A stretch of DNA of 64,000 nt from Tessaracoccus flavus. GTDB lineage: Bacteria; Actinomycetota; Actinomycetes; Propionibacteriales; Propionibacteriaceae. The stretch spans positions 186,001 through 250,000 of the forward strand of contig NZ_CP019605.1 of assembly GCF_001997295.1 (NCBI RefSeq). The letters are read 5' to 3'. Shown here in pieces: positions 1-7,772 of the stretch. The position numbers and the translations under genes were made by a program. Positions within the stretch are counted from its first letter, which is position 1; each line of letters starts with the position of its first letter. Under the pieces are notes generated by a model. It did no database searches. It saw nothing but the letters and a program-made list of their open reading frames with translations, and was not told the origin of the DNA.

Positions 1-1178
1 GGCAGCGCCTCGACGAGGGCGCCCATCTTCGGCACGAGCCCCAGCACGATGAGGATGCCGCCCCCCGCCACGCACACGAACCTGCTGCGGACGCCGGTGA
101 CGCCGACGAGCCCGACGTTCTGGCTGAACGACGTGTAGGGGAACGTGTTGAAGATGCCGCCGATGAGCGTGCCGAGACCGTCGGTGCGCAGTCCTGCTGA
201 GAGCATCGGCCGGGTCACCTTCCGCCCGGTGAGGTCGCCCAGCGCGAGGAACATGCCGGTGGACTCGATGAGCACCACCACCATGACCAGCGACATCGTG
301 ACCACCATGACGGGGTCGAACAGAGGCAGCCCGAAGTGGAAGGGCGTCACGAACGCGAACCAGTCCGCCTCGACGACGCTGTCGAACGTCACCTTGCCCG
401 CGAAGGCCGCGATGATGCTGCCGACGACGATCCCGAGGAGGACGGAGATGTTGGCCACGAAGCCCTTGCCGAAGCGGGCGACCAGCACGATGGCCACGAG
501 CACAGCCGCGGAGATGGCCAGGTCTCCCAGCGTGGCGTAGAGGGGGTTGGGGAGGCTGGGCGCGGGGCTGAGCCCAGGCGGAATGGGCGGCACGGTGCCG
601 CCGGGCGCCGAGGCGAGGTCGTCGACGGTGGTCAGCCACTCCGAGTGGGAGGGGTCGACGACGGTGGGCGCGGTGGGCCCGACGGGGTTGCCGAAGATCC
701 AGTTGATCCCGATCCGCATGAGCGAAACGCCGATGACGAGGATGATCGTCCCGGTCACCACGGGCGGGAAGAACCGCAGCAGCCGGCTGACCAGCGGCGC
801 GATGAGCATCGCGACGACGCCGGCGGCCATCACCGACCCGAACAGTTGCCGCGCCCCCTCCGAGCCCGGGTTCGCCATCGCGATGGCCACCATGGGCCCC
901 ACGGCGGCGAACGTCACGCCCATCATCACCGGCAGCCGGATGCCGAACCACTGGGTGGCACCGAACGCCTGCAGGATGGTGACGATGCCGCACGCGAACA
1001 GGTCGGCCGAGATGAGGAACGCGACGTCGTTGGGGGACAGCTGCAGGGCGCGGCCGACGATGAGCGGCACGGCGATCGCGCCGGCGTACATCACCAGGAC
1101 GTGCTGCAGCCCCAGGGCGAGGAGCTTCGGGGCGGCCGGCACCTCGTCGACGGGGTGGACGGCGGTGGTGGCGGTCAT
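1..1178 (-). CDS. NCS2-family xanthine/uracil-type permease, 3' end beyond window
   Basis: This is a multi-pass inner-membrane transporter of the nucleobase:cation symporter-2 family, which imports xanthine, urate or uracil with a cation. About 392 residues lie in the window and the C-terminus lies outside it. Many hydrophobic segments are visible. Near residue 350 the family motif reads FSQNVGLVGVTGVRSR, which matches the Q-N-x-G signature of NCS2 purine carriers. The start ATG at 1176-1178 follows a strong AAGGAGG box and overlaps the stop of the upstream glycosyltransferase as ATGA, so translation is probably coupled. The purine substrate is inferred from the family only. A permease sharing an operon with two glycosyltransferases is an odd pairing. 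Confidence 0.85.
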   Translation of the reverse strand, partial: MTATTAVHPVDEVPAAPKLLALGLQHVLVMYAGAIAVPLIVGRALQLSPNDVAFLISADLFACGIVTILQAFGATQWFGIRLPVMMGVTFAAVGPMVAIAMANPGSEGARQLFGSVMAAGVVAMLIAPLVSRLLRFFPPVVTGTIILVIGVSLMRIGINWIFGNPVGPTAPTVVDPSHSEWLTTVDDLASAPGGTVPPIPPGLSPAPSLPNPLYATLGDLAISAAVLVAIVLVARFGKGFVANISVLLGIVVGSIIAAFAGKVTFDSVVEADWFAFVTPFHFGLPLFDPVMVVTMSLVMVVVLIESTGMFLALGDLTGRKVTRPMLSAGLRTDGLGTLIGGIFNTFPYTSFSQNVGLVGVTGVRSRFVCVAGGGILIVLGLVPKMGALVEAL

Positions 1179-2507
1179 GGTGTGCCTCCTTGGTCGGGTG
1201 CCGGCGCGTCCGCGGCGAGCACGGCGTGGGCCCGGTGGGCGCCGGGGGAGGAGGTGAGGTCGTGGGACAGCGCCGCGAGCCGCGCGGCCGGGTCCGGGTG
1301 GAGGGACAGCAGCCGCGCCGCGGCTCCGCGCAGCTCGTCCGGGGCGGCAGCGTTGGGATCGAGCACCTCGCCGAACCCCGCGTCCTCGAGGGCAGCGGCG
1401 CCGGCGAACTGGTCCGTCGACAGCGGCAACAGCAGCAGCGGCACCCCCGCGGTGAGGGCCTCGGTGACGCTGTTGTTGCCGCCGTGCGAGACGGCGAGCG
1501 CGGAGCGAGCAAGCAGGGTGACCTGCGGCAGCACCTCGCGGACCAGCCACGACGCGGGGATCGGGCCCAGCGCCTCTCGGGGCGTCGACCCGCTGGCCAG
1601 CGCGACCCGGACGTCGAGTCCGCGCAGCGCCTCCGCGATGCGGGCCAGCACGTCGGAGCGCACCGAGAGGAAGCTGCCGAGGCTGACGTAGACGATCGGT
1701 TCGTCGCCGGCGGCCAGCCACGCGTCCACCTCGGCGTCGGGCTCCTCCGTGCGGACGGCCGAGCCGAGGAACGCGTGCGGCCCCAGCAGGGCGGTGCGGG
1801 CCGGGGGGTGCAGCTCACCGGGGTAGTTGAGCAGCAGCACGTCGCCGGTCTCGGCGAACGCGTCGTCGCTGGCGGGCGCGCCGGGGTTGAGGGTGGCGAG
1901 GGCCCCGTTCCACTGGGCGGTGAACTGGTCGCGCACACGCTCGCACAGCCGTCGGAGCTCCGCCAGGGCGGTCGGGTCGGGGTGGATGGCCGACGGCCAG
2001 GCGGGCGGGTAGCCGTACACCTCGTCGCCGACGGTGAGCGCCGTCGGGTGGCCGAGCACGACGTCGCCGTGCCGGACCCCGGCGCTGCTGAGCGCCAGCC
2101 GCGCGCTGAACGCCAGGTGGTCGACGATCACCTGGTCCGGGCGCACCCGGTCCACCACGCGCTGTACCTCGCGGGCCACGTTGAGCGGATCCCACAGCAG
2201 GTCGTCGCCGCGGGCAGCGGCCTGGAACGCGAGGGTCTCGACGGCGCCGCGTCGGGTGGCGTCGAAGAAGCCGCGCAGGGCGTCGTCCTCGCCCCGGGGG
2301 CTGGTCCTCGGCGCGGATCACGCCCGGGTTGGAGCCTCGGCCGAGCTGCAGGTGTTCGCGCTCGAACCCGAACCGGCGCACGATGGCGTCGGTGGCGGGT
2401 CCGGTGGCCACCACCACGCGCTCGCCGGCGTCCTGCCACGCCGTCGCCAAGGTGGCGAGCGGGAACAGGTGAGACGCGTAGTCAGGGCTGATGACGAGCA
2501 GAGTCAT
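1175..2507 (-). pseudogene. GT1/MGT-type glycosyltransferase, one-base frameshift
   Basis: This is a UDP-glycosyltransferase-like protein of the YjiC/MGT type, expected to move a sugar from a nucleotide donor to a small acceptor. The N-terminus starts MTLLVISPDYASHLFPLATL at 2507 behind a perfect AGGAGG box. That frame runs to GVIRAEDQPPG and then turns into arginine-rich nonsense. The rest of the protein continues in another frame from EDDALRGFFDATRRG to the end. The C-terminal domain holds the donor-site signature HGGNNSVTEALTAGVPLLLL followed by DQF. Removing one G from the four-G run (complement of 2292-2295) restores one open frame of about 444 residues. The start lies inside the end of the upstream GT4 gene and the stop overlaps the permease start. 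It is either a sequencing error or a recent inactivation. The acceptor is unknown. Confidence 0.8.
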
Positions 2508-4371
2508 GGGAGACCTCCTGGTAGATGGCCGCGAGCGCCGACGCCATCGTCTGGATGCTGAACCGTTCGGTGACCAGGGCACGGGCCTGATCGGCGCGGT
2601 CGGCGGCGTCGGGCGCGGACGCCATGGTGAGGGCGGAGGACAGCGCGGCGCCCAGGGCCTCCCTGGAGCCGGTCTCGGTGAGCACCCCCGTCACGCCGTG
2701 CTCCACGTAGGTTGCCGGGCCGCCCTCCCGCGGGGCGACGACGACGAGGCCGGAGGCCATCGCCTCCAGGATCGCGATGCCGAACTCCTCCTTGAGGCTC
2801 GCCGACACGTAGATCCCCGCCGGGGCGGCCAGTCCGGGGCGACCGAGGCGGACCGCCGCCAGCCACACCGCGACGACGCCATTGGGTCGGTGCCCGGCCA
2901 GCAGCAGCCCGCGCGCCGGTCCGTCGGGGCGGGGGACGGCGGCGTCGATCTGAGCCAGCTGATCGGCCTCGTCGTCGGAGGGGCGGTGCAGGTCGCCGCC
3001 CACCACGAGGAGGTTGCAGCGGTCGGCGAGCTCGGGGTCCGAGGACCAGGCCTCCACCAGCGTGGCCATGCCCTTGACGCGGTGGAGGCGGCCGACGGTG
3101 ATGGCCAGCGGGAGGTCGCGCCGCTCGGGCGGGAGCTGCGCGAGCAGGGCGTCGAGGTCCGCCAGGGCCGAGGCCGTGTCGTTCGGGACAGCCTCGCCGC
3201 GCATGGCGCCGGGCACCTCGCGGGCGGCGCGCTCGAGCGGGGCCAGATCGATGCCCTCGGGCACTACGCTCACCCGGTGCGCGTCGTCGGGGTCGACGTG
3301 GAGCAGCTCGCGGAGGTCGCGGGCCAGGTCGGGGCGGGGGAAGACGACGAGATGGGCGGCCTGCGCGGCGAGGCTGCGCAGGAGCCGGAAGCGGAAGACG
3401 AGGTGCTCGGCGTGGTCGGCGGTGCCGAAGTTCTGGCGGGTGAGCGTGCCGGCCGCGTCGCGGGCGGCGATGAGGGCGTGGGGGTCGGGTGCCAGCGTGA
3501 GCACGGTCGGGATGCCGAGCTCGCGCGCCACCTCGGCCGCCGCCCAGGACCCGACGTCGGCCATCCGGAGGTGCAGGACGTCGACGCGGCCGGCGGCGCG
3601 CAGGATCTCCCGCAGGCCGTCGCGGGCGGCCAGGCGCAGCGGCCAGGCGTCGGAGGCGTGCCGGACGGGTCCGGGCAGCGGCACGGAGGCGTAGTGGTGC
3701 CCGGGGTCGGCGAGATCGTCGGGGAGGTGCGTCCGGCCGGGGCGCCCGCGCGAGAGGGTGAGGACGCGTCCGACGGTGCCCTCGGCCAGCAGGGCGTCGC
3801 CGAGGTGGACCAGGAGGGTGGCGATGCCGCCGGTGTCGCCCTGGCCCGCGTGGCTGAGAGTGCCGTCGATGTCGGCGTGGAGGTAGAGCTGGGCGACGGT
3901 GAGGCCTCCGCGTTGGTGTCGGTGATCCTCGACGGCGGGGCCGGCGCGGTGCGGATCCTGGTCCGCGCCGGGCAGCAGACCCCACGCCTCGAGGGTGGCT
4001 TCGGCGAGCGTGCCGGTGAAATTGTCGGCGGCCGCCATGGCGGTCAGGGCAGGCACGGCGTCGGGCAGGTGCGGCGCGCTGCCCAGCGCCCAGGCGGCGT
4101 GCTCGCGCAGGTGGGGCTGTGGGGAGTCGAGGAGCGGGAGGACCAGCGTCTCGGCGGTGGCGGCCCCCACCTGGGCGGCGGCGTGCACGGCGGCGATTGC
4201 CGTGAGCGCGTCGTCGGATGCCATGGCGTGGGCGAGAGGGTCGGCGGCCGCCGGTCCGTCGGTGCGGGCCGCTTCCTGGAGCGCGTCGAACAGATCCAGC
4301 CCGGCGAGGAGGGTGGGTGCCCGCCGGATGGCCTCGAGGGCCTGAAGGGTGCTGCCCCGCGCCGGACTCAT
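2482..4371 (-). CDS. HEAT-repeat / GT4 glycosyltransferase fusion
   Basis: The protein has 629 residues in two parts. Residues about 1-135 are short alanine- and leucine-rich helical pairs typical of HEAT repeats (for example PHLREHAAWALGSAPHLPDA). Residues about 150-620 are a GT-B glycosyltransferase of family GT4. Visible GT4 features are an N-terminal Rossmann segment with GGIATLLVHLGDALL, the mid-protein VGRLHRVKGM, and the donor-binding E-x7-E element in EEFGIAILEAMASGLVVVAP followed by GGP. It should use a nucleotide sugar in the cytoplasm or at the inner face of the membrane. It heads a minus-strand run with the GT1 gene, whose start it overlaps by 26 bases, and the permease. The ribosome site before the ATG at 4371 is weak. 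The HEAT part may bind a partner; that is inference. Confidence 0.8.
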   Translation of the reverse strand: MSPARGSTLQALEAIRRAPTLLAGLDLFDALQEAARTDGPAAADPLAHAMASDDALTAIAAVHAAAQVGAATAETLVLPLLDSPQPHLREHAAWALGSAPHLPDAVPALTAMAAADNFTGTLAEATLEAWGLLPGADQDPHRAGPAVEDHRHQRGGLTVAQLYLHADIDGTLSHAGQGDTGGIATLLVHLGDALLAEGTVGRVLTLSRGRPGRTHLPDDLADPGHHYASVPLPGPVRHASDAWPLRLAARDGLREILRAAGRVDVLHLRMADVGSWAAAEVARELGIPTVLTLAPDPHALIAARDAAGTLTRQNFGTADHAEHLVFRFRLLRSLAAQAAHLVVFPRPDLARDLRELLHVDPDDAHRVSVVPEGIDLAPLERAAREVPGAMRGEAVPNDTASALADLDALLAQLPPERRDLPLAITVGRLHRVKGMATLVEAWSSDPELADRCNLLVVGGDLHRPSDDEADQLAQIDAAVPRPDGPARGLLLAGHRPNGVVAVWLAAVRLGRPGLAAPAGIYVSASLKEEFGIAILEAMASGLVVVAPREGGPATYVEHGVTGVLTETGSREALGAALSSALTMASAPDAADRADQARALVTERFSIQTMASALAAIYQEVSHDSARHQP

Positions 4372-5026
4372 GTGCTCACGCTACTGGGTGCGGCGGTCGC
4401 GGCGCGGACGTCTCGTCGCGATGCACCGGTGCCTTTGCCCGCGCCTAGCCGACCGACCCCTCTAGGTCCCGGATGACCGCCAGCACCCACCGGTGGCAAT
4501 CCTGCGTTCCCTGGTCGCACGTACCCGTTCCACGTTGCCCTGAGTAGGTCGCGAGGAACGGGCGGGGCCCATCACGTCTCCCTGAGTAGGTCGCGAGGAA
4601 CGAGGGGGGCCCACCACGTCTCCCTGAGTGGGTGGCGAGGAACGAGGGGGGCCCATCACGTCTCCCTGAGTGGGTGGCGAGGAACGAGGGGGGCCCATCA
4701 CGTCTCCCTGAGTGGGTGGCGAGGAACGAGGGGGGCCCATCACGTCTCCCTGAGTAGGTGGCGAGGAACGAGCCACCGTATCGAAGGGCATCCCTCACTG
4801 ACCGCGCTGACTCCGGACAGCGATCAAGAGGCCAACCCGTGCCTGCCGACTGACCCTTACGGCGGCCTGAACCCTCTGATCTTGCGCTCGGCGCATGCTT
4901 TCAGCGTGACCCGCCGCCCAGAGGTCCCATCGAGCGCAATTCCAGAGGGTTCCCGGGTTACCCCCCTTGGCCCTCCGGTCCTGCGGATCGGCCGCGGGGG
5001 CACGCCGCGAGGTCTAGCGTCGGTGC
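4372..5026. other. intergenic region carrying a REP tandem array
   Basis: This 655-base gap separates the glycosyltransferase operon from the DinB-ankyrin gene. It contains the six-copy repeat array at 4539-4788. I see no convincing gene in the remainder; the short open frames across the array only translate the repeat, because its 42-base period keeps frames open. Confidence 0.7.
4539..4788. repeat. six-copy 41/42-bp tandem array of a REP-like hairpin
   Basis: Copies start with CCCTGAGT at 4539, 4580, 4622, 4664, 4706 and 4748, giving periods of 41, 42, 42, 42 and 42. Copies 4 and 5 are nearly identical. Copies 1-5 share a linker ending in CCCATCACGTCT or a close variant. The last copy (4748-4788) is a complete element: CCCT at one end, AGGG at the other, and an inner stem GGTGGC/GCCACC around a nine-base loop. 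The array therefore looks like repeated partial duplication of one REP element. Relatives lie at 15296-15340. Confidence 0.85.
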
Positions 5027-5947
5027 ATGACGTGGCGCGAGATGATGCTGGACCAGTTGGAGTTCTACTGGAACGTGCACCTGTGGCCGCGGCTCGAGGG
5101 ACTGACCGACGACGAATACTGGTGGGAGCCGGTCCCGGGCTGCTGGTCGCTTCGCCGCGACGCCGAGGGTGAACTCAAGCACGAGTTCTTTACCGTCGAC
5201 CCTCCCGTACCCCCGGTCACGACGATCGCCTGGCGCATCGTGCACATTGGGCGCGACGTCCTCGGCACCCGGGCGAGGGCGTTCTTCGGCGACCGGTCGC
5301 TGCCCGAGGGCGCGCTGCCCACCGAGGACCTCGCCATGTACGACGCACGCTGGTGGCCCGAACCCCTGCCCGCGACGGCCGATGAAGCGCTGGCGTTCCT
5401 CGACAAGACCTACACGATGTGGTGCGACGGCATCCGGTCACTCGACGACGACGCGCTGCTCCGCCCGCTCGGGCCGAGGGGCGATCACCATGCTGACCAG
5501 TCCTGGGGCGCGTTGGTGCTGCACATCAACCGCGAGGTGATGGCCCACGGCGCGGAGGTGTCGCTGCTCCGCGACCTTTATCGCGCCCAGCGCGACCAGG
5601 AGGATCCGGTGGTTGGGGCCGCGCGGCGTGATGACGCGGCCGAGGTGGCGAGGCTGATGGACGAGGGCGTCGAGGTGCCGCCGTTGCTGCTGTCGGAGGA
5701 GTCGGGCCGACGCCATTGGGACGTGGTGCGGGCGCTGGTCGAGCACGGTGCCGTTGACGGCGGCAACCCGAGCGCGCTGCACTACGCCGCGGCGGCCGGG
5801 GAGTTGGGCACCGTCAGGCTTCTGCTGGATCACGGCGCGGACCGGGAGATGACCGACGCGCAGTTCGGGATGGCGCCCGCGGTGTGGGCCGAGCACTTCG
5901 GCCACGCCGATGTCGCGGCCTACCTCCGTGGGATGCCGGTGCGGTAG
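5027..5947 (+). CDS. DinB-like domain fused to ankyrin repeats
   Basis: The protein has 306 residues. Residues about 1-190 are a DinB/DUF664-type four-helix bundle, a metal-binding fold that in actinobacteria includes mycothiol-dependent transferases. Candidate metal-site histidines are in WRIVHIGRDV and in LVLHINREVMAHGAEVSLLRDLY, which is close to the family pattern. Residues about 195-305 are ankyrin repeats, with clear units such as NPSALHYAAAAGELGTVRLL and LLDHGADREM. The ATG at 5027 has no strong ribosome site, but the protein aligns naturally from there. It stands alone, not in an operon. A thiol-linked detoxification role with ankyrin-mediated partner binding is inference. Confidence 0.8.
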   Translation: MTWREMMLDQLEFYWNVHLWPRLEGLTDDEYWWEPVPGCWSLRRDAEGELKHEFFTVDPPVPPVTTIAWRIVHIGRDVLGTRARAFFGDRSLPEGALPTEDLAMYDARWWPEPLPATADEALAFLDKTYTMWCDGIRSLDDDALLRPLGPRGDHHADQSWGALVLHINREVMAHGAEVSLLRDLYRAQRDQEDPVVGAARRDDAAEVARLMDEGVEVPPLLLSEESGRRHWDVVRALVEHGAVDGGNPSALHYAAAAGELGTVRLLLDHGADREMTDAQFGMAPAVWAEHFGHADVAAYLRGMPVR

Positions 5948-6106
5948 ATCAGGGGAGCGCCCCGGTTCGCGTGCCCGTGAGCGCCGCGGGCCGCTTCATC
6001 GCATCCGCAGGTGCAGACCTGCACGGTGAACTACTGTCGAGTCCACAGAGGGAGGGTCGGCCCAGCGGATGACCGTGGGCGCGATCTCTCAACGGGGGTG
6101 GAGAAG

Positions 6107-6937
6107 ATGAGAAGCGCGCGCATCGCGTGCCTGGTGATGGCGTTGGTGTTGGGTGCGGGCGGCTGCACCCTCGACCCATCCCCTGCGGATCAGACCGGCG
6201 CGGAGGGCCCGAGCGCCTCGTCGTCCCCGTCAGACGCGGGCGCCTCGGAGCGCGGCGTCGTGTCGCCGTCGGCATCTCCTGCGGCCGCGGAGCCCGTCAG
6301 GTCGAGCGAGCCCGCTGAGATTCCGGTGACGTTCTCTGCGGTCATCGACGGCGACACCGTCGAGACAAGCCAGGGCACCGTCCGTCTGATTGGCATTGAC
6401 ACCCCTGAGCGAGGTGAATGCGGCCACGACGAGGCGTCGATGGCGATCGGGCTCGTCGTGTCCGTGGGGGAGGTGGTGACGCTCGAGTTGCCGGATGGGC
6501 AGAACGACCGCGACTCGTACGGGCGCCTCCTTCGCTACGTCATCACCGAGAGCGGCGTGGACTTGGGACAGATGCAGATGGAGGCCGGTAACGCGATCGC
6601 TCGCTACGACTCGACAGACGGCTACCCGGCGCACCCCCGCCAGGACGATTACCACGCCGCGCAGATCGCCACCGCCGGGGCCGACGGCTCGATCATCACC
6701 ACCTCCTGCGGAGGGGCGGCGCAGGAGAGTATCGCGCCGCTCGCGGCGCCCGTGCCGACCGGCGAACCGTGGTGGGTCCAGTACTCGTCGTGCACCAAGC
6801 TGAAGAAGAACACCGTCGGACATCCGACGGGACCCTTCAGCGTGGACGACCCGGCTGAAGTGGAGATCTACAACTGGTTCCAATTCGGCACCGGTCACCA
6901 CGGCGACGGTGACAACGACGGCCTCGCCTGCGAGTAA
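6107..6937 (+). CDS. lipoprotein thermonuclease with Excalibur domain
   Basis: The protein has 276 residues. The N-terminus has a lipoprotein signal with lipobox LGAGGC, so Cys20 is the likely lipidated residue and the protein sits on the outer face of the membrane. A Ser/Ala/Pro-rich linker follows. Residues about 75-205 form an SNase-like nuclease domain: VIDGDTVE, VRLIGIDTPER and the SYGRLLRYV segment supply the Asp, Arg and Glu pattern of staphylococcal nuclease. The tail, from about residue 225, is an Excalibur calcium-binding domain ending DGDNDGLACE. I chose the ATG at 6107, after GGGGTGGAG, because it puts the signal peptide at the very N-terminus. The likely role is extracellular, calcium-dependent nucleic acid degradation. 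The gene is monocistronic and convergent with the tetR-like gene. Confidence 0.9.
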   Translation: MRSARIACLVMALVLGAGGCTLDPSPADQTGAEGPSASSSPSDAGASERGVVSPSASPAAAEPVRSSEPAEIPVTFSAVIDGDTVETSQGTVRLIGIDTPERGECGHDEASMAIGLVVSVGEVVTLELPDGQNDRDSYGRLLRYVITESGVDLGQMQMEAGNAIARYDSTDGYPAHPRQDDYHAAQIATAGADGSIITTSCGGAAQESIAPLAAPVPTGEPWWVQYSSCTKLKKNTVGHPTGPFSVDDPAEVEIYNWFQFGTGHHGDGDNDGLACE

Positions 6938-6975
6938 CCGGCAAGGGTGGGCTGCGCGAGGCCTCGTCAGCGCCG

Positions 6976-7650
6976 CTATGCGGAGACTCTCAGAGGTTCG
7001 AGTGCCGCCAGGACGAGGTCGAGGCCGAAGGAGAACTCGTCTGCCGGGTCGTAGCCGGCGGCGATGAGCGCCGCGGCCGACTCGTTGAGGTAGGGGAACT
7101 CGTCCACAGGAAGCTGCGGGAGGAAGACGTCCTCGGCCATGTCGGCGAACTCATCTGGGGTGTCGAACGGCAGGCTGGCTTCTTGCAGGGCGTGGCCGTA
7201 GACATAACTGTCGAGCAACCAGTTGGCGTGCGTCGCCATCGAGACGGTGAAGCCGGCCCTCCGCAGGCAGGCGGTGACCGCTTCGCGGTGGCGGAGGTTC
7301 GCGGGCCCCGGCGAGGTCCGCGACTCCATCAGGCCGATCGCCCACCGGTGGCGTGCGAGGACCCGTCGGGCGGACGTTGCCCGCTGGCGCATCGCCGATT
7401 GCCAGTCGGTGTCCTCGGGCGGGAGCTCGATCTCCTCGAACACCACGTCGATCATGGCGTCCAGCAGTTCCTCCTTGTTCGCCACGTAGTGGTAGAGCGA
7501 CATGGCGCCCGCGCCGAGGGCGTCGGCCAGCCGGCGCATGCTCAGCCCGTGGACCCCCTCACGGTCGGCGAGCCGGACCGCCGCTTCTACCACCCGCTGC
7601 TTGCTCAGCCCCTTGTCCGACCCGATCTGGCCTTCTCTCCTCGCAGGCAT
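6976..7650 (-). CDS. TetR-family repressor
   Basis: The protein has 224 residues. Residues about 14-60 are a TetR helix-turn-helix (LSKQRVVEAAVRLADREG, LSMRRLADALGAGAMSLYHYV, NKEELLDAM). The rest is a helical ligand-binding domain of the TetR_C type. The longer upstream reading frame crosses the operator region, so the ATG at 7650 (MPARREGQIG) is preferred. The gene is divergent from the oxidoreductase at 7773, and the 122-base gap holds a strong GTAC palindrome that this protein probably binds to repress both genes. The ligand is unknown. Confidence 0.9.
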   Translation of the reverse strand: MPARREGQIGSDKGLSKQRVVEAAVRLADREGVHGLSMRRLADALGAGAMSLYHYVANKEELLDAMIDVVFEEIELPPEDTDWQSAMRQRATSARRVLARHRWAIGLMESRTSPGPANLRHREAVTACLRRAGFTVSMATHANWLLDSYVYGHALQEASLPFDTPDEFADMAEDVFLPQLPVDEFPYLNESAAALIAAGYDPADEFSFGLDLVLAALEPLRVSA

Positions 7651-7682
7651 GGATCCCTCGCTCTCCCCAAGGCTTGACAGTC

Positions 7683-7732
7683 GTACATCGTACGAGGATA
7701 GTTCACCGTACGGCGTACGTCGTACGCTGTAC
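7683..7732. promoter_or_regulatory. TetR operator region with six GTAC boxes
   Basis: GTAC occurs at 7683, 7690, 7708, 7715, 7722 and 7729. Within each block the spacing is exactly seven bases. Positions 7708-7732 form an imperfect 25-base palindrome centred on 7720; 7683-7693 is a second, shorter site. The region lies between divergent start codons at 7650 and 7773, as expected for an autoregulated TetR operator. That the neighbouring protein binds it is inference from position. Confidence 0.75.
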
Positions 7733-7772
7733 GAGTCTGTGACAGCCGTGGCTCGACCCTGAGGAGGCTCCA

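Noticed and set aside
336..4476. Long plus-strand open frames opposite the permease and glycosyltransferases
   Set aside because: Their translations are Gly/Arg/Asp-rich nonsense; the minus strand has recognisable domains.
4539..4788. CRISPR array
   Set aside because: Units are back to back with no unique spacers, and there are no cas genes.
4445..4798. A possible repeat protein with SFLATHSGRRDGPP units
   Set aside because: It only translates the 42-bp DNA array; two frames are open for the same reason and neither has a start context or a family.
6011..6106. Earlier start for the thermonuclease lipoprotein
   Set aside because: It would put 32 charged residues before the lipobox signal; the ATG at 6107 has a ribosome site.
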